A DNA stretch of 64,000 nt, taken from Streptomonospora wellingtoniae (GTDB lineage Bacteria > Actinomycetota > Actinomycetes > Streptosporangiales > Streptosporangiaceae). Under the pieces are notes generated by a model that was given only the letters and a program-made list of their open reading frames with translations, did no database searches and was not told the DNA's origin. The stretch is from NCBI RefSeq assembly GCF_031845375.1, contig NZ_JAVREK010000002.1:1-64000 (forward strand), given 5' to 3'. Positions 1 to 7,610 of this stretch are shown here, one piece after another. Each line of letters begins with the position of its first letter. Position 1 is the stretch's first letter. The position numbers and the translations under genes were made by a program.

Positions 1-204
1 CGGCAGCTCAAACGGGCCATGTTCCTCTCGGCGTTCGCGGCCTTGCATGATCCGGCCTCCCGCGGCTACTACGACAAGTGCCGGGCCCGCGGCAAGACCC
101 ACACACAAGCTCTGCTGCGCCTGGCCCGCCACCGCATCAGCGTCCTGTTCGCCATGCTCCGCGACGGAACCTTCTACGAACCCCGAGCACCACGCCCGGC
201 TTGA
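1..204 (+). mobile_element. IS110-family transposase, C-terminal fragment
   Basis: The frame is open from the first base and ends at a TGA at 202-204. The 67 visible residues (RQLKRAMFLSAF..., then RGKTHTQALLRLARHRISVL, ending YEPRAP) match the C-terminus of IS110/IS116/IS902 transposases, the part after the transposase_20 domain. IS110 enzymes are DEDD recombinases that use a bridge RNA; the catalytic part lies outside the window. The sequence just after the stop (cttgacaaagaacatagagg) looks like the right end of such an element, so its boundary is probably near 222. It cannot be told from here whether the element is complete. Confidence 0.75.
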
Positions 205-221
205 CAAAGAACATAGAGGCA

Positions 222-236
222 CCCCCCCCCCCCCCC
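222..236. repeat. Homopolymer tract of 15 C
   Basis: An uninterrupted run of 15 cytosines lies just beyond the presumed end of the IS110-type element and before the stop of the NPP1 gene. It is non-coding. Such a run is prone to slippage and to sequencing error, so its exact length should not be trusted. Confidence 0.9.
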
Positions 237-305
237 GAAAAGCGGCGGTCCCGTCCGTACCGAGCCGGGCGGGACCTGGAGAGGCCGCTGACGTGGGCGG
301 GCGGA

Positions 306-1190
306 TCAGGCGCGGGGGTCGAACTCGATCCCGGAGGGCTCGGCCTCCTCCAGGTCGGCCTCGAAGTTGCCGTCCTTGAGGGCCAGGCGGGCGCTGCCGA
401 AGTCGGCGGCCACGAGCTTCTCGCGGATGCCGGACGGGAAGTTGTTCCAGCTCACCAGGTCGGGGTACTGCCAGACCCCGTCGTGGTTCTCCGGCGGGTC
501 GTCGTGGTCGGCGGCGAAGCGGAAGGCGTGGGTGCTCACCCCGTCCTTGTGGTAGACGATCTTGGCGTGGGTGCCCTCCCAGCGGATGTCGGAGGCGGCG
601 CGGGTGTCGTAGTCGCCGTGGGCCGAGGCCGATACGTAGCGCGCCTGGCCGTCCTTCACCCAGACGATCACGTGCTCCAGGTCGTGGCGGTGCCCGCAGC
701 ACCCGTGCACGGTCTGGTCCTTCTCGAAGTAGAGCGCGTACATGTAGGCGCACCAGCCGCTGGGGTCGCACTCGGCGCGCGCGTAGGAGTTGGTGTTGTC
801 CAGGTCCCAGCCGTCGCGGCAGCTGCCGTTGAGTGCACCGGAGGTCTTCAGTCCGGTCGCGACCGTGCCGTCGGCGCCGATCGCCGGGGTGGGATAGCAG
901 CCGTCGGTGTCGTAGTCGAAGGCGGGCTGCCACGTGCCGTCGGGTGCGGCCACGCTGGCGGGGAGCGCCTCCGGCGGATCGGCGAAGGCGGGGGAGGCGG
1001 GCAGGACGGCCAGCGCCGCCGCAGCGGCGAGAGCGAGCGCCCCGCGCCGCCGGCGCCGCGTGCGGGCGCGGCCGGGAGAAGGGGCGGGTTCGGATTCGCC
1101 CGGCCGCGGCGAAGCGGGGCGGCGGGTTTTCCGGACAGGCGAAGAAAAGGCGGAGGACACGCGTCCTCCGCCCATGGCGATGATATTCAT
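306..1190 (-). CDS. Secreted NPP1/NLP-family (necrosis-inducing-type) protein
   Basis: About 294 residues. After a basic N-region (RTRRRRR) comes a hydrophobic stretch rich in Ala/Leu ending in AFA-D, a signal peptide, so the protein is exported. The mature part carries GHRHDLEH, very close to the hallmark GHRHDWE heptapeptide of NLPs (Nep1-like proteins), which in known members binds a divalent cation and is needed for membrane damage in plant cells. A Cys pair (CDPSGWC) precedes it, as in the family. The W-to-L change inside the motif is notable. Start choice is uncertain: ATG 1190 has a weak ribosome site, while a GTG at 1160 follows GGAGGA closely. The gene stands alone. Its target is unknown; actinobacterial NLPs are often saprophytic and need not be phytotoxic. 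Confidence 0.8.
   Translation of the reverse strand: MNIIAMGGGRVSSAFSSPVRKTRRPASPRPGESEPAPSPGRARTRRRRRGALALAAAAALAVLPASPAFADPPEALPASVAAPDGTWQPAFDYDTDGCYPTPAIGADGTVATGLKTSGALNGSCRDGWDLDNTNSYARAECDPSGWCAYMYALYFEKDQTVHGCCGHRHDLEHVIVWVKDGQARYVSASAHGDYDTRAASDIRWEGTHAKIVYHKDGVSTHAFRFAADHDDPPENHDGVWQYPDLVSWNNFPSGIREKLVAADFGSARLALKDGNFEADLEEAEPSGIEFDPRA
1149..1172 (-). promoter_or_regulatory. Hairpin at the 5' end of the NPP1 gene
   Basis: A perfect 10-bp inverted repeat (GGCGGAGGAC / GTCCTCCGCC) with a 4-nt loop lies at the very start of the NPP1 reading frame. The arm contains GGAGGA, the best Shine-Dalgarno-like match near any start of this gene, and a GTG in frame lies in the loop/arm. If translation starts at that GTG the hairpin would hide its own ribosome site. 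The structure is visible; the role is inference. Confidence 0.4.
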
Positions 1191-1753
1191 CGAGCGGGGT
1201 ATCCGATCTGCGCTGACAGTTTTCGTCTGATCTCGTCGGGGCAGGGGCGGGAATCGGTGATCGGAGTGGTGAGGGAATCGCAGTACGTCGGGATTCAGCG
1301 CGCACACGGCGCTCCAGCGGTTCGCCCGCCCGAATGCGCGCAAGGTCCGCGCAAGGGGTGCGGACGGTTGCAGCGTGGTCGGGAAAGGCTCCCGTGCGGA
1401 ATCCGGTTCACAATGGCGCGGCAAACGTAGCGGAGTCCGACGGCTACTGCAAGGGGTCGTGCGGATGCTCTGCGTGGCATTCCCACTACGTCGACGCGAT
1501 TCCACCGGTGCACCGCCCCATTCCCCCGCAGCCGGTATTGATGGGCCCGTGCCGCCGTGCGCCGCGTCCGTTCAGCTCAGCCGCGCCTGCTTCGCCGGAG
1601 GCGTCGGACCGGCCCCGGTCGGCCGTTGGGCACTCTGAGTGCTTTCCGTATCACCGATCGGAGTCGATGTGCTTTGCGTACATCGGCGGCGCCCCACCCG
1701 GGTAGCACAGTCCACGACCGAAACGTGATCCACATCATGCTTTTGGGGGAGCT
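1191..1753. other. 563-bp non-coding region between NPP1 gene and fdhA
   Basis: No convincing gene in either strand; the frames open here have shadow-type composition and no recognisable family. The region is divergent, so it should hold the promoters for the NPP1 gene (leftwards) and fdhA (rightwards). The only clear signal is the ribosome site GGGGGAG at about 1744-1750 before fdhA. Confidence 0.6.
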
Positions 1754-2974
1754 ATGGCTGAGAACAGGGGCGTCGCCTACGCGGGTCCCGGCCGCGTAAA
1801 GCTCGTCGACATGGACTACCCCGAGTTCGTCCTCAAGGACGGCCCCGGCGTGAACCCGGCGAACGTGGGGCGGCCTGTGCCCCACGGCGTCATCCTCAAG
1901 GTCGTCGCCACCAACATCTGCGGCAGCGACCAGCACATGGTGCGCGGCCGCACGACCGCGCCGGAAGGGCTGGTGCTGGGCCACGAGATCACCGGAGAGA
2001 TCATCGAGAAGGGGCCCGACGTCGAGTTCCTCGATGTCGGCGACCTCGTCTCGGTGCCCTTCAACATCGCCTGCGGCCGCTGCGCCAACTGCAAGGCGCG
2101 CCGTACCGGCATCTGCCTCAACGTCAACCCGGACCGGCCGGGATCGGCCTACGGCTACGTCGATATGGGCGGCTGGGTCGGCGGCCAGGCGCGCTACGTC
2201 CTCGTGCCCTACGCCGACTGGAATGCGCTGCGCTTCCCGGACAAGCAGCAGGCCATGGAAAAGATCCTCGACCTCACCATGCTCAGCGACATCTTCCCGA
2301 CCGGCTTCCACGGCTGCGTCACCGCGGGGGTGGGCGTGGGCTCCACGGTCTACATCGCCGGTGCCGGACCCGTCGGGCTCGCCGCGGCGGCCTCGGCACT
2401 GCTGCTCGGCGCCGCCGTCGTGATCGTCGGCGACCTGAACAAGGAGCGCCTGGAGCAGGCGCGCGCCATCGGCTGCGAGACTGTCGACGTCTCCGAGCAG
2501 GACCCGCGCGACCGGATCGAGCAGCTTCTGGGCGTGCCGGAGGTCGACGCAGGGGTCGACGCGGTGGGCTTCGAGGCCCGCGGCCACGGCGCGGACGCCG
2601 CGCACGAGGCGCCGGCGACCGTGCTCAACACGATGATGGAGGTCACCGCCGCCGGCGGGTCGCTCGGCATCCCCGGTCTCTACGTCACCGGCGACCCCGG
2701 TGCCGCCGACGAGGCCGCGCGGAATGGCTCGCTGTCCATCCGCATCGGACTGGGCTGGGCGAAGTCGCACGCGTTCTTCACCGGCCAGTGCCCGGTGATG
2801 AAGTACCACCGCCAGCTGATGCAGGCGATCCTGCACGACCGGGTGCAGATCGCCCGGGCGGTCAACGCCACACCCATACAGCTGGAGCAGGCCGACCGCG
2901 GTTACCAGGAGTTCGACAAGGGCGCCGCCCGCAAGTACGTCCTCGACCCGCACGGACTGCTCGGCTCCGGCTGA
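1754..2974 (+). CDS. fdhA: Glutathione-independent formaldehyde dehydrogenase (zinc alcohol dehydrogenase family)
   Basis: 406 residues, full length for the Pseudomonas FdhA type, which oxidises formaldehyde to formate with NAD+ without a thiol cofactor. Catalytic zinc ligands appear as Cys in NICGSDQHM and His-Glu in LGHEITGE; the structural zinc site is CGRCANCKARRTGIC (about residues 96-110). The Rossmann fold shows GAGPVGLAAA (about 203-212) and an acidic end VGDLNKERLEQA. The insertions typical of this branch (GYVDMGGWVGGQARYVLVPY) are present. The start is fixed by GGGGGAG a few bases upstream. The gene is monocistronic, with a hairpin just after the stop. Role: formaldehyde detoxification in the cytosol. 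Confidence 0.93.
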   Translation: MAENRGVAYAGPGRVKLVDMDYPEFVLKDGPGVNPANVGRPVPHGVILKVVATNICGSDQHMVRGRTTAPEGLVLGHEITGEIIEKGPDVEFLDVGDLVSVPFNIACGRCANCKARRTGICLNVNPDRPGSAYGYVDMGGWVGGQARYVLVPYADWNALRFPDKQQAMEKILDLTMLSDIFPTGFHGCVTAGVGVGSTVYIAGAGPVGLAAAASALLLGAAVVIVGDLNKERLEQARAIGCETVDVSEQDPRDRIEQLLGVPEVDAGVDAVGFEARGHGADAAHEAPATVLNTMMEVTAAGGSLGIPGLYVTGDPGAADEAARNGSLSIRIGLGWAKSHAFFTGQCPVMKYHRQLMQAILHDRVQIARAVNATPIQLEQADRGYQEFDKGAARKYVLDPHGLLGSG

Positions 2975-2992
2975 GCCTGCCGTGTCGGCCGG

Positions 2993-3023
2993 TCTCCCCT
3001 CTCCGACGGCGGGCGAGGGGAGA
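2993..3023 (+). terminator. Hairpin terminator after fdhA
   Basis: Perfect 9-bp arms TCTCCCCTC / GAGGGGAGA with a 13-nt loop start 18 bases after the fdhA stop. No T-run follows, as is common for actinobacterial terminators. Confidence 0.5.
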
Positions 3024-3244
3024 ACCGCGCCGCGGCGGGGCCGTGCGCCCCTCCGCGGCGCGGACGCTTCCTACGGACGAGGTTCCGGCGATGCGCCCGC
3101 CCCGGCGGCGGCGCGCGCCCGCGGGCGGCCGCGGCGGAGACGACCCGTCCGGAGGTGGAAGCGCGCCCCGACGCGGCGTCTACTCTTGCGTCGGGTCCCG
3201 CTCGCCCCGACCGCACCCCGATCACGGCAAGGAGCCCCGACGCC

Positions 3245-3709
3245 ATGACGACGGCCCCCTCGGCACCCCCGCGCCCGCGCTCCCAGCGCAAGCTCGACAC
3301 CCTCGCCCGACTGGAGTCCGACGTCGACGCCTGGGTGGCCACGGCGGGCGGCCCCGCCGGCACGCCCTACATGGTGCCGCTGTCCTTCCTGTGGGACGGC
3401 GCGACGCTGCTGCTGGCCACGGTCGCGGCGAGCCCGACCGGGCGCAATCTGCGCACTTCCGGGCGGGTCCGGATCGGGGTCGGTCCTCCCCGTGACGTGG
3501 TGCTCGTCGAGGGCGAGGCCGAGGCCTTGGCGGCGGCCGAACTGCCGCCGAGGACCCTCGACGCGTTCGCCGCCAAGACCGGTTTCGACCCGCGGGATTC
3601 GGAGGGCAACCTCTACTACCGCGTCCGTCCGCAGCTCGTCCAGGCCTGGCGCGAGGTCGACGAGCTGCCCGAGCGCGACCTGATGCTGGACGGCAGTTGG
3701 CTGGTGTGA
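3245..3709 (+). CDS. Pyridoxamine 5'-phosphate oxidase-like (split-barrel FMN/F420) protein
   Basis: 154 residues, a single small split beta-barrel of the PNPOx-like superfamily. Typical features are GTPYMVPLSFLWDGATLLLAT, where substrate and flavin meet the barrel, and TGRNLRTSGRVRIGVGPPRDVVLVEGEAE in the central strands. Members bind FMN, F420 or haem and reduce small molecules; the substrate here cannot be read from sequence. The start ATG 3245 follows AAGGAGC at a normal distance; the longer frame upstream lacks family similarity. A strong hairpin follows the stop. Confidence 0.8.
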   Translation: MTTAPSAPPRPRSQRKLDTLARLESDVDAWVATAGGPAGTPYMVPLSFLWDGATLLLATVAASPTGRNLRTSGRVRIGVGPPRDVVLVEGEAEALAAAELPPRTLDAFAAKTGFDPRDSEGNLYYRVRPQLVQAWREVDELPERDLMLDGSWLV

Positions 3710-3718
3710 CCGCCGCCC

Positions 3719-3749
3719 GGGGGGTCCGCGGCGACGCCGCGGAGCCCCC
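3719..3749 (+). terminator. Hairpin terminator after the PNPOx-like gene
   Basis: TCCGCGGC (3725-3732), a 3-nt loop GAC and GCCGCGGA (3736-3743), extended by G-run/C-run pairing around a single bulged G. It starts 10 bases after the stop codon. Confidence 0.6.
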
Positions 3750-3819
3750 GCCGGGGTTGGCCGCGCCGGACCCCGTCGGGGCTGGCGCAGCGGAGCCGGA
3801 AACGGGGGACAATAGGGCG

Positions 3820-4410
3820 ATGAGCGACAGCGAACGCGGCATCGGCGCCAGCGTGCCCGCCTGGGCGCTGCCCGTCCGGATGCGGGTCGAGACGCACGAC
3901 GGCCACCGCTGGGTCCTGTACGTGGCGGTGGGCGGGCTCCTCGCGGGCGCGGCCATGGCGGTCTTCGGCCTGCCCCCGGTCGAACTGCACAGCCCGCTGC
4001 ACTACATGGGCGTCATGATGCCCACCTGCGGCGCCACCCGCGCGGTGTGGGCCGCCATGAGCGGCGACCTGGCGATGTCCCTGCGCTACAACCCCCTGGG
4101 GATCGTCCTGGTGGCCGGCGCCTTCGCCACCCTGCTGCGCCTCGCCGCAGGGCTGGTCACCGGGCGCTGGGTGAACGTGCGCGTCGTCTCCTGGCCCGCC
4201 GCCGCCGTCGTCGCGACCGTCCTGGTGATCGCCCTGGAGGTGAACCAGCAGCTCAACCGCGACCTGCTGCAGACCTCCGCCGAGGACGCCACGCCGCTGG
4301 CCACGATGGCGGTCTACGCCGTCGGCGCGGCGCTGGCGGCCGTGGTCGCGGTGGTCAGCACGCGCTCCGGCCGTGCCGCCCGCGGCGCAGGCCGTGCGTC
4401 CGCGCGCTGA
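3820..4410 (+). CDS. DUF2752 integral membrane protein
   Basis: 196 residues. The DUF2752 signature is seen as MPTCGATRAVWAAMSGD, with the family Cys and the G-x-TR pair, followed by LRYNPLGIVL. Hydrophobic segments: about residues 30-48, 85-105, 120-140 and 165-185. The N-terminal about 25 residues are hydrophilic and probably cytosolic. The function of DUF2752 proteins is unknown. The start ATG 3820 has GGGGGA upstream; the longer open frame to 3697 overlaps the terminator hairpin of the previous gene and is unlikely. It ends at a strong bidirectional terminator. Confidence 0.8.
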   Translation: MSDSERGIGASVPAWALPVRMRVETHDGHRWVLYVAVGGLLAGAAMAVFGLPPVELHSPLHYMGVMMPTCGATRAVWAAMSGDLAMSLRYNPLGIVLVAGAFATLLRLAAGLVTGRWVNVRVVSWPAAAVVATVLVIALEVNQQLNRDLLQTSAEDATPLATMAVYAVGAALAAVVAVVSTRSGRAARGAGRASAR

Positions 4411-4426
4411 TCCGCCCGGAGCGAGC

Positions 4427-4470
4427 GCGGCGGCCGGGGCGCGAGAGGGAAGCCGCGCCCCGGCCGCCGC
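4427..4470. terminator. Bidirectional terminator between convergent genes
   Basis: A perfect 17-bp inverted repeat (GCGGCGGCCGGGGCGCG and its complement) with a 10-nt loop. It lies between the DUF2752 gene (rightward) and the Na+ symporter operon (leftward), so it can serve both. Confidence 0.75.
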
Positions 4471-4525
4471 ATGAGGGGGCGATTGGGGTGTCGATCGGCC
4501 GGGCGAGCCCCGACCGTTCCGAGGC

Positions 4526-6031
4526 CTAGCGCAGGGGCCCGACGGGCTCGCTCAGCCGGTCGATCTCGGCCTGGGTACCCCAGAACTTCACCAGCACCTC
4601 GCGTCGCGGGCGCGGGCCCAGGTAGCTGCCCAGCAGGAACAGCGCCAGGGCGACGGCCGAGGACGTCGCGATCGGGAACATGCCCAGGGCCAGTCCCGGA
4701 GCCCAGTTGTTGACGACCGTGTACCAGGCCATGCCGCCCGCCATCCCCAGCCCCGCGCCGAGTGCGTTGGCCCGTTTCCAGTACAGCCCGAGCACCAGCG
4801 GGAAGAAGAACGCCACCTCTAGGCCCCCGATGGCGTAGATGACCAGCAGCTCCAGGTAGTCCGGCGGGTTCAGGGCCAGCACCAGCACGATCGCGGTGAG
4901 CCCCAGCGTGGTCGCCGAGGTGACGACCGAGGTGCGGCCGTCGCTGATGCGCGGGTTGACGTAGGTGACATAGAGGTCGCGCACGATGGTGCCGCTGACC
5001 ACCAGGATCATGGCGTCCACCGTCGACATCACCGCCGCCAGCGGCGCGGCGAACAGCACGCCGGCAAGGCCCGACGGCAGCACCTCGATGATCGTCATCG
5101 GCAGCGCCAGGTCGCCGACCTCCATGTCGGGCCGGAAGTAGCGCGCCATCATGCCCATCGTCAGAAAGCCCAGGGTGATGACGGTCATCACCAGCGGGCC
5201 GACCTTCATCGCGGTGTGCACCGAACGGGAGTCGCGGTAGCTCATCGCCCGCACGGCCAGGTGCGGCAGCACGCCGAACATCAGGCCCAGCTGCAGCGAG
5301 TAGGAGGCGATCATCTGCGGTGTGAACCCGGCCGGACCGGGCAGCGTGAACAGCTCCGGGCTGGTGCTCATCACCTGCTCGTTGACCGGGCCCATGCCCC
5401 CGGCCGCGACCAGCAGCGCCACCCACACGGCCACCGCGCCCACCAGCATGATCACGCCCTGCAGCACGTCGCTCATCGCGTCGGCGAGGAAGCCGCCGAA
5501 GGTCGTGTAGAGCGCGATCAGCGCCGCCAGGCACACCAGCAGGACCGTGTAGTCGGCGCCGGTCGCCGCCTCCAGCAGCCGAGTGCCGCCGACGAACTGC
5601 GGCACCATGTAGGCGGTCAGGAACACGACGATGCCCAGCGAGCTGACGATCACCACCGCCGGGTTCTCGTAGCGGTGCCGCAGCATGTCCACGATCGACA
5701 GCGCGCCCAGCTTGCGCCCGACGATGGCGAACTTCTTGCCTAGCACCGCCAGCGCGATGAACGCCGTCGGCACCTGGAAGACCGACACCAGGATCCAGCC
5801 GTAGCCCTGCCCGTAGACCAGGCCGGGGCCGCCGATGAACGTGCCGGCGCTGGCGCCGCTCGCCAGCAGCGTGAACATCAGCAGCAGCCAGCCGAGCGAA
5901 CGCCCGCCCATGTAGTAGTGCTCGGTCTTGTGGCCTTCGGCGACCGCCCGGCGCCGCTGGAAGCTCCACCAGGCGATCACCAGGAGTGCGACGGCGTAGA
6001 GCAGGATCGGGATGATGACGCCCCAGCGCAT
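4526..6031 (-). CDS. Sodium:solute symporter (PanF-like, SSS family)
   Basis: 501 residues with about 13 transmembrane helices, the standard SSS layout. Family features include YYMGGRSLGWLLLMFTLLASGASAGTFIGGPG near the N-terminus (Na+/substrate region of helix 1) and FGGFLADAMSDVLQGVIMLVGA in helix 5. The closest named relative is PanF (Na+/pantothenate), mostly because a YhdT/DUF997 gene precedes it by 6 bp, the usual partner of PanF. The first gene of the operon is an M20 peptidase, so the substrate may instead be an amino acid or N-acyl amino acid released by that enzyme. The substrate is inference. Last gene of a leftward three-gene operon. Confidence 0.85.
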   Translation of the reverse strand: MRWGVIIPILLYAVALLVIAWWSFQRRRAVAEGHKTEHYYMGGRSLGWLLLMFTLLASGASAGTFIGGPGLVYGQGYGWILVSVFQVPTAFIALAVLGKKFAIVGRKLGALSIVDMLRHRYENPAVVIVSSLGIVVFLTAYMVPQFVGGTRLLEAATGADYTVLLVCLAALIALYTTFGGFLADAMSDVLQGVIMLVGAVAVWVALLVAAGGMGPVNEQVMSTSPELFTLPGPAGFTPQMIASYSLQLGLMFGVLPHLAVRAMSYRDSRSVHTAMKVGPLVMTVITLGFLTMGMMARYFRPDMEVGDLALPMTIIEVLPSGLAGVLFAAPLAAVMSTVDAMILVVSGTIVRDLYVTYVNPRISDGRTSVVTSATTLGLTAIVLVLALNPPDYLELLVIYAIGGLEVAFFFPLVLGLYWKRANALGAGLGMAGGMAWYTVVNNWAPGLALGMFPIATSSAVALALFLLGSYLGPRPRREVLVKFWGTQAEIDRLSEPVGPLR

Positions 6032-6037
6032 GGTCGG

Positions 6038-6358
6038 CTACCTCTCGTCGGGCTCCCCGGCGTCGCCGCCGGCGGAGAGGGGGATGTCGGTGAAGAAGCG
6101 GTGGACGAGGATGAAGGCGATTCCGGAGAAGAGCAGGCAGGCCACGGGTACCGACCAGAAGAACCAGGCGGGAAAGCCCATGACGAAGGCGATCTCGTCG
6201 GCGGCCTTGCCCCCGCCCAGCAGCCAGGCGGTCGCGGTGACGGCGACGGTGAACGCGCCCCAGTAGGCCAGCGCGATGAAGAGCTCCCGTTTGGCGGTGC
6301 GGTAGCGCGGGTCCTCCTCGAAGTCGGAGTCGCCGGTCCGGGTGGCGGGTTGCGGCAT
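6038..6358 (-). CDS. YhdT-family (DUF997) small membrane protein
   Basis: 106 residues with two hydrophobic helices (ELFIALAYWGAFTVAVTATAWLLGG and FWSVPVACLLFSGIAFILVHRFF). Sequence and size fit YhdT, which in many bacteria is encoded next to the PanF-type symporter and is thought to be an accessory subunit. The gene sits 5 bp after the M20 peptidase stop and 6 bp before the symporter start, so all three are co-transcribed. ATG 6358 is chosen because the hydrophilic leader there (MPQPATRTGDSDFEEDPRYR) is typical; the longer frame runs into the peptidase gene. Confidence 0.85.
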   Translation of the reverse strand: MPQPATRTGDSDFEEDPRYRTAKRELFIALAYWGAFTVAVTATAWLLGGGKAADEIAFVMGFPAWFFWSVPVACLLFSGIAFILVHRFFTDIPLSAGGDAGEPDER

Positions 6359-6363
6359 GGTTC

Positions 6364-7488
6364 TCACATCCCTTCGGGATCCGGCAGCGGGTGTTCGGCC
6401 AGGCCGTCCACCAGAGCCGAGACCAGTGGTATCCGGTGCAGGGTGGCGTCGACGTCCACCCACTCGTGTTCGGCGTGCGGCCCGCCCCCGACCGCGCCGA
6501 GCCCGTCGAGGACGGGGATTCCCAGCGCGGCCACCAGGTTGGCGTCGGAGATGCCGCCGACGGCGGCCGACTCGGGCGGCCGCGCGCCCAGCTCGCGCGC
6601 GTGCCGCTCAGTCCGCTCCAGCAGGGCGGCCGTCGCGCTCTCCTCCATCGGCGGCCGGTTGATCCCGCCCTCGACGTGCACCTCGACGCCGGTCGACGCG
6701 GCGGCCAGGCGGCGGATGCTCTCGTCGGCGCGGCGCTGGTCGGCGGCGGTACTGGCGCGCACATCCAGGTGCAGCTCGGCGTCGTCGGGGACGGTGTTGA
6801 CGGTATGGCCCGCCCGCGCGAGTGTCGGGGTCACCGTCAGCCCGCGCTCCGGCGCGCCGAGCCGCTGCGACTCGGCGACCAGCTCGGACATCCGCACGAG
6901 GGCGTTGCGCCCCTTGTGCGGCTCCAGTCCGGCGTGGGCCGAGCGCCCCCGGCAGCGCAGGGTGTAGATGGACCACCCCTTGCGGGCGCGCTTGAGCGCT
7001 CCGCCCTCGGCGGCCCCTTCTAGCACGAGCACGGCCCCGCACGTCCGCGCCTCGGCCTCGATCAGCTCCCGGCTGGCAGCCGAGCCCACCTCCTCGTCGC
7101 CGGTCACCAGCAGCGTGACCGGCACCTGCGGCTGCAGCTCCGCCATGGCGTACAGGGCGACGAGCAGCCCCGCCTTCATGTCGAAGACGCCCGGCCCGCG
7201 GGCCCGGCCGTCCTCGACCGCGAACGGGCGCTCCGCCACCGTGCCCAGCGGCCACACCGTGTCGCGGTGCCCCAGCAGCAGCACGCGGCCGGGAGCCCGC
7301 GCGTCGCCTTGGCGCCAGATCAGCGCCGAGGGCCCGTCCGCCAGCGCGATACGCTCCGGCGCGGCGCCGGCGACCGCCTCGCCGACCTCGGCCAGGCGGT
7401 CGCCGCACCTCTCCACCGCGGCTGCGTCGGCCGACGGCGACTCCGCATCGACCAGCGAGCGCAGTGCGGAGGTGAACTTCCCCTGCAT
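6364..7488 (-). CDS. M20 family metallopeptidase (carboxypeptidase G2-like)
   Basis: About 374 residues, a two-zinc exopeptidase of the ArgE/DapE/ACY1/CPG2 group. Metal-site motifs seen: LLLGHRDTVWP (His, Asp), GVFDMKAGL (bridging Asp), TGDEEVGS (catalytic Glu-Glu) and PHAEHEW near the C-terminus (last His ligand). The dimerisation lid begins at GRSAHAGLEPHKGRNA. CPG2-like enzymes release a C-terminal glutamate or similar residue from N-acyl/peptidyl conjugates; the exact substrate is unknown. The start ATG 7488 has GGGGAGG 8 nt upstream; ATG 7494 is too close to it. First gene of the operon with YhdT and the symporter, divergent from a PucR regulator that probably controls it. Confidence 0.87.
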   Translation of the reverse strand: MQGKFTSALRSLVDAESPSADAAAVERCGDRLAEVGEAVAGAAPERIALADGPSALIWRQGDARAPGRVLLLGHRDTVWPLGTVAERPFAVEDGRARGPGVFDMKAGLLVALYAMAELQPQVPVTLLVTGDEEVGSAASRELIEAEARTCGAVLVLEGAAEGGALKRARKGWSIYTLRCRGRSAHAGLEPHKGRNALVRMSELVAESQRLGAPERGLTVTPTLARAGHTVNTVPDDAELHLDVRASTAADQRRADESIRRLAAASTGVEVHVEGGINRPPMEESATAALLERTERHARELGARPPESAAVGGISDANLVAALGIPVLDGLGAVGGGPHAEHEWVDVDATLHRIPLVSALVDGLAEHPLPDPEGM

Positions 7489-7610
7489 CGGCATTGCCTC
7501 CCCGGATGACGTATAGCCGCCAGTTTCGGCGAGTGATCGTCGCGCTGTAATGATCCGCTGGTATGAAGAACCGCACGGAACTTGTCGTCTGCGACAAGGA
7601 GGTGGGGCAG

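Noticed and set aside
78..1430. 450-residue rightward open frame over the NPP1 gene
   Set aside because: It is the antisense shadow of the NPP1 gene and its leader; composition is Ala/Gly/Arg-rich without a family match.
4314..6764. 816-residue leftward open frame across the symporter and YhdT genes
   Set aside because: A different frame of the same strand with shadow composition (His/Arg/Pro-rich); the true genes are in the other frame with good family matches.
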